From: Neisseria musculi
GTDB lineage: Bacteria > Pseudomonadota > Gammaproteobacteria > Burkholderiales > Neisseriaceae
Direction: 5' to 3'
NCBI RefSeq assembly: GCF_014297595.2
Contig: NZ_CP060414.2
Location: 1 to 64,000 of the forward strand
Length of the DNA: 64,000 nucleotides
The notes below the pieces were generated by a model that was given only the letters and a program-made list of their open reading frames with translations, did not search any database and was not told the origin of the DNA. Each line of letters begins with the position of its first letter. The stretch's first letter is position 1. Of the stretch, positions 1-9,109 are shown piece by piece. Position numbers and translations under genes: made by a program.

Positions 1-3
1 GAT

Positions 4-1527
4 ATGACGCTTGCAGAATTTTGGCCGCAATGTTTGCGCCGCCTATATGACACCTTGCCGGTGCAGCAGTTTCAAACCTGGATTGCGCCGCTAACCGTAG
101 GCGAAGAAAGCGGCATATGGGTGGTGTATGGAAAAAATCAATTTGCCGTCAATATGTTGAAAAACAGTTTTGCTGCGGCCATTGAAACTGTCCGTGCCGA
201 ACTGGCGCCCGAGATGCCGGTGTTACTGTATAAAACCGGCAAGGGGCAGGCTTATACGATGGCGCAAAACCTTTCAGACGGCCAAAGCGGAGAAAAAAGG
301 CCGTCTGAAACAGAAGCGGCGGCCGGAAAAGCTGCGCCGGGAAAAAGCGCGCGCGATATTGTGGCAGAGCGCATCAGGCAGTTGCCGCCCAACGGCACGC
401 AGTTCAAATCCGTTGAAGCGGAAGCCAAACCTAAAGAAGTCCAACCTAAAAAAGAGGCAGCAGACAGCCGGCCGCCGGCCCGTTCCGAGAGGGGGGCGCA
501 ACACGGCCAAACCAATCTGTCTGCCGACTATACGTTTGACACGCTGGTAGAAGGCAAAGGCAACCGTATTGCCGCTGCGGCCGCCCAGTCGATAGCCGAG
601 AATCCGGGGCAGGGCTACAACCCGTTTTTTCTTTATGGCAGCACGGGCTTGGGGAAAACCCACCTGGTGCAGGCCATCGGTCATGAATTGCTGAAAAACA
701 GACCCGATGCCAAGGTGCGCTATATGCACTCCGATGATTATGTGCGCAGTTTTATGAATGCCGTGCGTACCAACAGCTACGATGTATTCAAGCAACAATA
801 CAAGCAGTACGACCTGCTGATTATCGATGACATTCAGTTTATTAAGGGTAAGGACCGGACGATGGAAGAGTTCTTCTATCTTTACAATCACTTCCACAAT
901 AAGAAAAAGCAGTTGATTTTAACCTGCGATGTGTTGCCTACCCAGATAGAAGATATGGACGCGCGCCTGAAATCGCGTTTTTCATGGGGTTTGACCTTGG
1001 AGCTGGAGCCGCCTGAGTTGGAAATGCGTGTGGCGATTTTACAGAAAAAAGCCGAAGCCGCAGGCGTGGCCCTCAATGAAGATGCCGCTTTTTTTATCGC
1101 TAATTTAATCAGATCAAACGTGCGCGAACTCGAAGGCGCATTCAACCGCGTGAGCGCCAGCAGCCGTTTTTTAAAAAAGCCGATCGACATTGATTTGGCG
1201 CGCAATGCCCTGCAAGATATCGTGGCCAGCTCGTACAAAGTGATCACCGCCGATCTGATTATCGATGCTACAGCAAAATATTACCGCATAAAAATCAGCG
1301 ATATATTGGGAAAAAAACGTACCCGCAACATTGCCCGTCCGCGCCAGGTGGCAATGAGTCTGACCAAAGAGCTTACCAACCTGAGCCTGCCCAATATCGG
1401 CGATGCGTTCGGCGGGCGCGACCACACCACGGTGATGCACGGCGTGAAAGCTGTGGCCAAACTGCTCGAAGAAGACGCCGAATTGGCCCAAGATTACGAA
1501 AAACTGTTGATTATTATCCAAAACTAA
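4..1527 (+). CDS. dnaA: Chromosomal replication initiator DnaA
   Basis: The 507-residue protein binds DnaA boxes and melts the origin as an ATP-bound oligomer. Visible parts are the N-terminal domain I (about 1-85), a variable linker (about 86-170), an AAA+ ATPase with Walker A GSTGLGKT at 212-219 and Walker B DD at 275-276, and the C-terminal DNA-binding signature GGRDHTTVMH at 470-479. The linker contains two uptake-sequence cores in opposite orientation (272-283 and 299-310), so part of the flexible linker is written by DNA uptake sequence. dnaN follows 19 bases later. The promoter lies outside the window. Confidence 0.98.
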   Translation: MTLAEFWPQCLRRLYDTLPVQQFQTWIAPLTVGEESGIWVVYGKNQFAVNMLKNSFAAAIETVRAELAPEMPVLLYKTGKGQAYTMAQNLSDGQSGEKRPSETEAAAGKAAPGKSARDIVAERIRQLPPNGTQFKSVEAEAKPKEVQPKKEAADSRPPARSERGAQHGQTNLSADYTFDTLVEGKGNRIAAAAAQSIAENPGQGYNPFFLYGSTGLGKTHLVQAIGHELLKNRPDAKVRYMHSDDYVRSFMNAVRTNSYDVFKQQYKQYDLLIIDDIQFIKGKDRTMEEFFYLYNHFHNKKKQLILTCDVLPTQIEDMDARLKSRFSWGLTLELEPPELEMRVAILQKKAEAAGVALNEDAAFFIANLIRSNVRELEGAFNRVSASSRFLKKPIDIDLARNALQDIVASSYKVITADLIIDATAKYYRIKISDILGKKRTRNIARPRQVAMSLTKELTNLSLPNIGDAFGGRDHTTVMHGVKAVAKLLEEDAELAQDYEKLLIIIQN

Positions 1528-1546
1528 AAGCCTGAAGGGATAAACC

Positions 1547-2650
1547 ATGTTGATTTTACAAGCCGAACGAGATGCTTTGCTCAAGCCGCTGCAAGCAGTA
1601 ACCGGCATTGTTGAACGCCGCCATACGCTGCCGATTCTGTCGAACGTATTGCTCGAAAACACACACGGGCAAACCAATATTTTGGCAACCGATTTGGAGA
1701 TCCAAATTAACACTTCCGGCCCTCACAGCGAGGCCGAAGATTTCCGCGTAACCACCAATGCCAAAAAACTGCAGGATATTCTGCGTGCACTGCCCGAAGG
1801 CTCGCTGGTGGCGCTGGATTGGGCGCAAAACCGCCTCACCCTTAAAGCCGGCAAATCCCGTTTCGCCTTGCAAACCCTGCCTGCCGAAGATTTCCCTCTG
1901 ATGAGTGTGGGCGAAGATGTGAGTGTCGCATTCTCACTGCCGCAGGAAGCTTTCAAAAGTATGCTCTCGCAAGTGCAATACAGCATGGCCGTGCAAGATA
2001 TCCGCTATTACCTCAACGGTCTGCTGATGCAGGTGGAGGGCAGCCAGCTGCGCCTCGTTGCCACCGATGGCCACCGCTTGGCTTATTCCTGTACCACTAT
2101 CGATGCCGATCTGCCTAAAGCCGAGGTGATTCTGCCGCGCAAAACCGTGCTGGAACTCTTCAAACTGTTGAACCATCCCGCTGAGCCGATTACCGTGGAG
2201 CTGCTGAATAATCAGGTGCGCTTCCGCTGCAATGATACCGTTATCGTGAGCAAAGTGGTGGACGGCAAGTTTCCCGATTTCAACCGAGTGATTCCGCTGG
2301 ACAACGACAAAATCTTTCTAGTGGGCCGTATTCAACTGCTCGGTGCGCTGGATCGTGCCGCCATTTTAGCCAACGAAAAATTCCGCGGTGCCCGCCTGCT
2401 GCTACGTCCCGGCCTGCTGAGCGTGGTGTGCAGCAACAACGAGCAGGAGGAGGCGCGTGAGGAATTGGAAATTGCTTACCAGGGCGGGGAGTTGGAGGTA
2501 GGCTTCAATATCGGTTATCTGATGGATGTATTGCGTAACGTCCATGCCGATGATATGCAGCTGGCGTTCGGCGATGCCAACCGATCAACGCTGTTTACCA
2601 TTCCGGATAACCCTAATTTCAAATATATCGTGATGCCGATGCGTATTTGA
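1547..2650 (+). CDS. dnaN: DNA polymerase III beta sliding clamp
   Basis: The 367-residue protein has the usual clamp length and three-fold repeated architecture. The start (MLILQAERDALLKPL) and the C-terminal end (YIVMPMRI) are typical of beta clamps. It forms the ring that tethers Pol III to DNA. It lies 19 bases after dnaA in the same direction, with AGGGA upstream of the ATG, so the two are probably one operon. The usual downstream recF/gyrB genes are not found here; decayed insertion sequences follow instead. Confidence 0.98.
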   Translation: MLILQAERDALLKPLQAVTGIVERRHTLPILSNVLLENTHGQTNILATDLEIQINTSGPHSEAEDFRVTTNAKKLQDILRALPEGSLVALDWAQNRLTLKAGKSRFALQTLPAEDFPLMSVGEDVSVAFSLPQEAFKSMLSQVQYSMAVQDIRYYLNGLLMQVEGSQLRLVATDGHRLAYSCTTIDADLPKAEVILPRKTVLELFKLLNHPAEPITVELLNNQVRFRCNDTVIVSKVVDGKFPDFNRVIPLDNDKIFLVGRIQLLGALDRAAILANEKFRGARLLLRPGLLSVVCSNNEQEEAREELEIAYQGGELEVGFNIGYLMDVLRNVHADDMQLAFGDANRSTLFTIPDNPNFKYIVMPMRI

Positions 2651-3190
2651 GCAATTTCAACCTCAAACCGCCTTAAGGTATTTTGCAAAGATAACACTTT
2701 GAAATTTAAGTGCACTTTAAGTATTTTTGTATGCTGTTGTTTTGCATAGATTAGATATTTAAGTGCCGCATTTTGCGCAGAGATGTATCGATTTAAAGCG
2801 GGCTTTGCTTGACTTTCCAGCAAAATCCAATTTGTTATTTTATGTTGGTTTTGCACGGGTTTGTAGCGTTCGGAATCAAACTTTTCACCTTTTCTGTAAA
2901 GGTAAAAAAGCGATAACGGCTAATTTGCGCACGATAGCAGCAAGTACAATCATCAACGGCTTGTTTTTTGGCTTTCAGAGGTTTTATGAGTGTGGAGAAA
3001 TAGTCGCACCTTATTAATAGTCGTACCTTATTAAATGCTGCGCTGCCATGGCAGGCATGAAGAGGGTAGATCGGAACAGCTTGTTTCTGTATTGGGTTGG
3101 TTTTGCCTCTAGCGTATTTACCTAATTCTTTGCTTGAGGGTTTAAGCCGGCTAGCGAAGCAAATTGGTTTGCGTTTTTGAATTTTCCGCT
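2651..3190. other. Gene-free, AT-rich stretch after dnaN
   Basis: No supported gene is seen. The region has short A/T runs and small chance frames without a recognisable protein. It ends at the left edge of an IS1595-family remnant near 3195. I found no perfect DnaA box (TTATCCACA) in it, so I do not call an origin. Confidence 0.5.
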
Positions 3191-3237
3191 TATTTTTAGG
3201 GACTGACGTAGATTGGCAGTTATGCCAAGCTACGAAA

Positions 3238-3847
3238 ATGCAGATAACCAATTGCAACTTAAGCAAGAGAGTTCAAAAGAAACTGCTTGAATTTTTTGTA
3301 CTCCAAGTTACTACCCGTTTCGCTGCTGATATTTTGAGCATTCAGCCTAACTCCGCTATTCTGCTCTACCGCAAAATCCGCCAACTCATCAGCCGTCATT
3401 TAACACTGCTGCCGATGAAATTTTAGCCGGATAAAAGCTGTTCCGGCGGTCACCACAAAGGCAGACGCGGACGCGGGTGCAGCAGGGAAAGTGGCTTTTT
3501 TCGGCATTCTGAAACGGCACAATCAGATTGATACGGTTGTAGCCGGTGATGCCGAATCTGAGACATTAGTGCCTGTAGTCAAAAAGAAAATCATGCTGGA
3601 CAATATCGTTTGCACGGATAGCCTGAGCATTCGTGGCAAGCTGGGTGTAAGCGGTTTTACCCACCACCGCATCAACCATTCCAAAGCGTTTGCCGACTGC
3701 CAAAACCATATCAACGGCATTGAAAATTTTTGGAATCAGGCACAGCGAGTCTTGCGCAAATATAACGTTATTGACCGAAAATCCTTTCCACTGTTCTTGA
3801 AAGAATGTGAATTTCGGTTTAACTTCGGCACACCGTTAGGCAGCTAA
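3238..3847 (+). pseudogene. IS1595-family transposase, frameshifted
   Basis: The N-terminal part (MQITNCNLSKRVQKKLLEFF, then AADILSIQPNSA) resembles the zinc-ribbon/HTH region of IS1595-type transposases. After a stop at 3424 the match continues as SGGHHKGRRGRG. It then changes frame near 3475 into VAFFGILKR, HHRINHSKAFADCQNHINGIENFW and FLKECEFRFNFG, the DDE core and typical C-terminal end. At least one stop and one frameshift make it inactive. A left-end sequence, GACTGACGTAGATTGGCAG, sits about 40 bases upstream. Confidence 0.8.
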
Positions 3848-3899
3848 AGATCCTATCTTTATTTTAAAGATAGTTTGTGAATATAGCGGCAGCCAGGCT

Positions 3900-4502
3900 G
3901 CTGGCAGCGGGAATGGTTTTTAGGCCGTCTGAAAAGGTTTTGAATTTCAGCCGCTGCTTGATGGTGTTCAGTTTATTTTGAACGATGCGGATTTGTTCGG
4001 AAAGATACTTGATTTGCTCCGAATGAATCTTGCTTGATCAAATAGTCTTTGGCGGTTTTCAGGTGGTTCTTTTCGGATGTTTTTGGGTTTTGGGCTTTCG
4101 TATAGTGCCAATACGCGCTTTAGCCTGTAATGAAAAACCAATACGGTATTTCTAATCGACAGGTTTTTGTCTAAGGCGGTATGGCAGTATTGGGCTATCA
4201 GCTTGGCATCTTGTTTGTTTTGGTTCGCTGGAATCGGCTTTTGTTGTATTTACTGATTTTGTAAGGGTTGATAACAGGCACTTTGTAATAGCAGCCGATA
4301 TAGTTGGCAACATCTTCAAAGTAGTTTCCTGTGTCTTCCATGAAAATATGCAAATCATCAAAGCCGAAGCTATCCAACCATGCTTTCAGGTTTTCAAAGC
4401 CTTTGCCATTGTTGTGAAATCGCGCATTTTTCGGCAGCCGTTAATGATTGCGGCGGCATCAAAGGTATCTTGCGATATATCTAATCCCACAGCGTTTCTC
4501 AT
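3900..4502 (-). pseudogene. IS110-family transposase, N-terminal remnant
   Basis: Reading from an ATG at 4502, the product begins MRNAVGLDISQDTFDAAAI. Across two frames it continues as LHIFMEDTGNYFEDVANYIG, VPVINPYKISKYNKSRF and KTNKQDAKLIAQYC. These are hallmarks of the RuvC-like DEDD domain of IS110 recombinases. Frameshifts separate the blocks, and the C-terminal Tnp_IS110 domain is reduced to a short stretch containing an uptake sequence (3933-3943). Its start abuts the IS21-family element on the right. A separate IS110 C-terminal fragment lies at 38790-39058. Confidence 0.75.
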
Positions 4503-4510
4503 AATTTCAC

Positions 4511-5260
4511 TTACGATTCAAAAACTAACCACTTTAAAACCGGAACCGGCAGTTTGATTGTGCTCACCCCACGGGGGGGGTAAATCTCCTTTATCACAGG
4601 CGCAATGCCTATCTTCTTTTTGTCCTTCAAACGGTAAATCTCTCCACTTATCCGAACAACATGACAATGGCGGAGTAATCTGTCCGACATGGCGGCAGTC
4701 AAAGCCGTATCGTTGGCAAAAGCCCCGGCCCGCCGGCCGAACGGCAAATCGGCCGTCAGAATCATGCTGCCCCGCCCATACCGTTTGGCCGCAACATTGA
4801 AGAACAGGTTGGCTTCTCTTTCAAACGGCAAACAGCCGGTTTCATCAATCACCGGCAGCCTCGGACCCATAACCGAACCTTGCAGATAAGATTTCCGCTT
4901 TCCTCGATTATAGGCCGCCGGTTGCAGCATCAAATCGGCTGCCGTTACGAAACGGATTTTGATACCCGCCATTACTGCCGGATAAGCCAAAGAAACAGCC
5001 AAATCGGTTTCACCTGCCCGGCCGGGGCCCGTCAGCACCGCATTTTCGTGCTTTTCGATAAAACTTAAGTCAGACAACTCCGTCAATCGGGCTTAGGGCG
5101 CACCCGTTGCAAAGTTAAAGCCATATTCCGTCATCGTTTTGACGGAGGGTTGTCCTGCCGGTTTCAGCAAAGCTGCCTGCGTTCTGCTGTTTTTGGCTTT
5201 GAACCCTGCATCCGGCAGCTGTTCGATAAAGTCGGCATACGGGCTTTTTTTCAGCCGAAT
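4511..5260 (-). pseudogene. istB: IstB-like transposition ATPase, inactivated
   Basis: The N-terminal segment (FIEQLPDAGFKAKNSRTQA) and the ATPase body are in one frame but split by a TAA at about 5087-5089. Walker A reads GPGRAGETDLA where family members have GxGKTHLA, so the nucleotide-binding Lys is replaced by Glu. Walker B is represented by LPVIDETGCLPF. The later IstB motif ILTADLPFGRRAGAF and the DRLLRHCHVVRISGE region are recognisable. It would be the target-selection ATPase of the IS21 element, but it is dead on two counts. Confidence 0.8.
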
Positions 5261-6470
5261 GCTGCGGGCAGCCAAAGGCCGTATCTCACAGTGTTTGAAG
5301 CCCGGGCACAGACAGGGCGGCCGGGATAACCGCCGTACCGAACCTGAAAGATTCGGCATCGTGCTTTCAGACGGCAGCCGGCATTCGATACCGTCCCCGT
5401 GTCGGTATACTTTTACGTCATGCCGGTTTCGGGCTGCTTAAGCAAGCATACTTTCAGGCCTGTTGTGGTGGGCTGGGACAGTAAAAATTCCTGCTCTCGG
5501 ATTAAACGGATGTTGGAATTTTCCCTGTTGTCCCGTGTACTCGTGCATCGGCTGTTTGAGAAAGCCGTTTGCCGATACAGCCATCGGCCGTCTGAACATC
5601 CGAAAGCAAACCTGAAGAACGCAATGTCGCCTGCAAAGGCATGATGAAACCGGATTTCAGGTAACGCTTGAAAAGCTCTACTCTGCTTTTTAGTCCCAGC
5701 CCTATATGGCGGCAGATTTTGGAAAGGAAACCGTAGCCGTCGGCTGCTGCCGGCAACACCGGATTCAGACGGCGCCCGTCTTCTGCACAGGCATCACGTT
5801 GAATCATGACGGTTTTGGCATTATCAAACAGCACTTTGTGCGCCATGCCGCAGAAGAGTTCAAAACTGTTGCACAAACCGTCTGTCCGTGCTTCGGTACG
5901 CCCGTTGTCATAGAAGCGGACACAGCTTGCTCGGGAGTAACCCAATGTGGCGGCAAAGGCCTTCGGAGGGTTGCCGCCTCTGCGGATAATGGTGAAATCC
6001 GCCTGCATCTGCCGGCCGGGTTTGATTTCAAAGCGTAGCGCAGGTTCGTTATCGGGTTTGGGTTTGAGGGTGGCGGCATAATCACTGACGATTCCGACTT
6101 TGCCCTGAAAGTCCGTTTCGAGGATTTCCCGATATGGCACGGCAGCGAGAATCCGGCCGGGTGCAGCGGCTTCGATGCGGGAGCGGATATAGTCTTTAAA
6201 AGGGGTCGGGCTTGCCGGGTTTTGATCCGACTCTTTGATATTGCGGTGCGCAGTCTTTGTGAGGCAGATACTTTTTAACGGTGTTTCTAGACAATCCCAA
6301 TTCTTTGGTCATGCCTTGAATGGATTTGCCTTGCTGTTTGAGCGCTTTAATGGCCGCAACCGTCTCCTGATTCAACATGAAAGCAGCCTTTGTTTTAAAG
6401 CTGCGAGTTTAAGTCAGGGTGGTCAATTTCTGACTGCCGTCAGGTGGTCATTTTTGCACTGCCGGTAGCA
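4517..6470 (-). mobile_element. IS21-family element, decayed
   Basis: The element carries istA then istB in the usual order on the minus strand. The right end (6417-6470) has two copies of a GGTGGTCA-type motif followed by CTGCCG. The left end (4517-4580) carries the related, degenerate forms CAAACTGCCGG and AAGTGGTTAGTTTTTGAATC. Such multiple terminal repeats are typical of IS21 elements. Both genes are disrupted, so it is not expected to move. It sits immediately beside the start of the IS110 remnant. Confidence 0.7.
5360..6378 (-). pseudogene. istA: IstA-like transposase, frameshifted
   Basis: The piece from 6378 encodes an HTH region (MLNQETVAAIKALKQQGKSI, then LGLSRNTVKKYL) typical of IstA. 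The next block, 6140-5502, is in another frame and holds the DDE core: MQADFTIIRRGG, FYDNGRTE and HKVLFDNAKTV. No continuous frame joins them, and the C-terminus is lost in frame changes below 5502. Confidence 0.78.
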
Positions 6471-7204
6471 CCGAAACTCTGCAGCCGGCTAAATGGCAAC
6501 GTAGTAAACAGCACTTCCTGTACTGGACGGATTCATCGATATCCTGCAATAACAGTCGACTTTAAGCTCTTAAGCAAAGAATGTCTGCATAACAACACTT
6601 CGCACCTCTGATGTGCATCTACATGCTTTAGCAGAATTTACCAGTGCGGTATCTAGGCAGTCTTGGTGTTGGAAATTGGAAAGGGCTGGGTTTTGATGCC
6701 GAACAGCTTTTGTTTTTCCTAAATGATTGTTTCGTGCTTTTTGAGTATTATCAAGGACGACAGTGGCTTCTCCGTATCTTTCAGTATTTTTGGCAATGAG
6801 GCTCGGGTGTGAGAGAAATATTGCAAACCGAAAAATCGCAGCCGGCCTTAAAACACAGCTGCCGATGCTGCAACCATTGAGGCCATCTGAAGGCCGAGTA
6901 TAAGACGGAGAGAAGGTATACTTTCAACGGCCTTCCTGCCTTTGTCTCGAAAATCCCAAAACAGGTCTTCAGGAAAAAACGAGAAGTGTAAACAGCGCTG
7001 GGATTTTCTGCATCCAAAATACCCAAAGGAAAAGAACAGGCATTGACCGGTGGTGTTTACTGTATATGCTGTCATTCCCGTATTGTACATCTGCAGCGGG
7101 TTGTGAGACCTGAGAACTCGGTATTAAGTTCCGATGTAATGTAAAAATGCCCCAAAAAGTTACCCTGAAAATAGAAGGTTCTGAAAAACTGAACTGTATC
7201 TAAA
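6471..7204. other. Gene-free stretch between IS remnants
   Basis: I see no supportable gene. A segment near 6960-7010 (minus strand) loosely resembles one near 15540-15595 (a run like CGCTGTTTACACTTC versus CGTTGTTTGCACTTTC). It may be an old dispersed non-coding repeat. Otherwise nothing is recognised. Confidence 0.4.
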
Positions 7205-7450
7205 AACTAGATGAGTTAATCAAACGGCATTCAAGGACTGAATCCTGTAGTTAATAGAGGTCAGTCTTTTGAGTTTGACCCTGTTGTAGGTGTAGTAACG
7301 AATGTGCTTGCGTAACGCACCACCCGGTTCATTGGCTGACTCATATTGTATTGGTTGGCGCACATGGAAACATTCCGATTTCAATGTGTCGGAGAACTTC
7401 CAGGTACCGCATTATCTACACACTCTATGCTCTGTGTTAATCCGCTATCC
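7205..7450 (-). pseudogene. IS3-family OrfB C-terminal remnant
   Basis: On the minus strand, broken across frames, the translation gives FSDTLKSECFHV and then RKHIRYYTYNRVKLKRLTS and NYRIQSLNAV. These correspond to the FFGTLKSECF, YIHYYNHDRIKLKLKGLSP and QYRIQ end of IS150-like IS3-family transposases. Stops and frameshifts are present and the N-terminal two thirds are not found here. The remnant at 38540-38760 ends in the same way. Confidence 0.65.
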
Positions 7451-7959
7451 TACAAATTCTGCTGATAAAAGCCGTCTAAATATTGTGTTGGATCCAAATC
7501 CACGCTCTGCCGTTGGATTCAGCAATGTCTGCCACCCATTACCGATTAGGTTTATCCGCCCTAAACACTGTTTCGGTATATTATCTGCAATCGTGCAGGC
7601 TTCTTTCTGATACGGATGGTATTTGCGTCAGTGTATAACGGCTTTCAGATTCACTCCCGTATGGTTTTCTGTCTGATGCAGATGCGGTTGTTACGTACGG
7701 TTGCCGGTATAGGGGCTGTATGGTTTCTTTTCAAACCAGCATATTTATCTTGTGCTGTCGGTTGATAATAAAAGCTGCTGTGCGGCAGTCTAACCATCTT
7801 CGGTAACAGCTTGTCGTTGCTGTCTGAATAGTATTTGACGGCCTGTAGCTTTGAAGCTGTTTGTATATATTGCTATAAAAAACTACATCTCCCAGGTTGG
7901 TTTGTGTGTCCGACTTTGGGTGCAGTTCATTCTGTATGCCCCTTCACGACAAAATCCGT
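7451..7959. other. Gene-free stretch between IS remnants
   Basis: No gene is supported. The sequence is AT-rich with short frames and lies between IS3-family and IS1595-family fragments, so decayed transposon DNA is likely. Confidence 0.4.
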
Positions 7960-8315
7960 ATGGACATCAACCATTATTTACCGCAAGAAAGCAAAGAGTT
8001 GTTTGACGGAGTGCCTGAGTTGGACGAAGGTTGTTTTGCAGACAATGAAAGAAAAAAATAACAGAGATCTATCGGTAAAAATGGTAGTTTCCAGCATTTC
8101 CAAATATAGTGAGAAGGTTAATATCATGGTCGCGGATAATGCTGAAACAGAGAGCTTGTTTATTGTTATTGCAGGTAAAATTATGCCTGATAGTGTAGTT
8201 TATATGGATAATTTGTGCAGTTGCGATATGTCGGATATCGGTAGATCCCCCCCCATCACCGGATAAATCACAGCAGTTTGCCAACCGACAAAAATATAGG
8301 CGCTTATGAAGCAAA
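7960..8315 (+). pseudogene. IS1595-family transposase remnant
   Basis: Two frames together give KELFDGVPELDEGCFADN and then KVNIMVADNAETESLFIVI, AGKIMPDSVVYMDNLCS and, after a frame change, HHRINHSS. These align by eye with the DDE part of IS1595-type transposases, including the remnant at 3238-3847 (VVAGDAESETLVPVVK, HHRINHS). The N-terminal part and the usual NGIENFW end are missing. It faces another IS1595-type remnant at 8323-8790. Confidence 0.65.
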
Positions 8316-8322
8316 ATTCATT

Positions 8323-8790
8323 TTAAAGGGTCTTTCCGCAACATTTCCAATAGTGCTTTATACAAATCATCCTGTCGGTGGCTGAAGAGAAACCCAGGGT
8401 TTCTTTTAAATGCAGGTAAAAGGTTATGCTCCGGCACTCAGTTAAATCGTACCAAGCGATGCTTGGCATAGCGCCAACCATTGATATGTTGCATACCTCG
8501 GGCAAACCCATTGCCGCCTCGTTTGAGGATGTCGGAAAAGATGGTTTTAGTGCCCGCTTTTCACCCGAGTTTACCTCGGATGCGCTTTGCCTTGAAATAG
8601 GATTGGTCTGATTCTACGGTGTCTTAGAAAGGGGTGTACTGCTCGCATTCGCCAGCTGGGCACCGGCGTAACTTCAGGTACGGGCTGTTGATGCTTCCGA
8701 CACTGATTCCAGCCAGTTTGGCGGTATCGAAATCGTTCAAACAGAAGGCGGAAAGCCGTAGGACCTGACAGCATTGGGATCGGTAATTTT
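8323..8790 (-). pseudogene. IS1016-like (IS1595 family) transposase remnant
   Basis: The minus strand read over several frames gives FDTAKLAGISVGSIN, then VESDQSYFKAKRIRGK, GFARGMQHING and FYLHLKETLGF. These match the order VEVDESYFGAKR, FARGxxHINGIE and LHLKECEWR in IS1016-type elements. Multiple frameshifts and an internal deletion are evident (the FWSFxKRRLAKFN part survives as RYAKHRLVRFN). It is inactive and convergent with the previous remnant. Confidence 0.65.
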
Positions 8791-9109
8791 ACTGCACTTT
8801 TGATACTTGTTTTTTAATTTCATTTCAGAAGCGGACCTTGTGCAAATGTAACGGAATTGAACTGGGGACTTGTTCTTGAGAAAATATGAGTTCCATTTTA
8901 ATTCCGGCATACCAAACAGCAGTTAAAGCTCCTTCGGCTTTGTTAGTATTTAGGGCTAATTTACTTCAGATCCAAAATTTATTTATCCTCTTTCGGTTAG
9001 ACATATTAGTGATTACAATACACTACATTCAGACGGCCTAATGTCGTTTGAAAGATAACAGTTGATATAACATAATGTTGTAAAAGAATATTTACAAAGG
9101 ATAAAGCTC
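8791..9109. other. Leader region of the broken acnD gene
   Basis: The stretch is AT-rich and contains one uptake-sequence core (about 9031-9041). It ends in AAAGGATAAAGCTC before a GTG that starts the acnD remnant. It presumably held the former acnD promoter or upstream prp genes, but none of these can be recognised. Confidence 0.35.
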
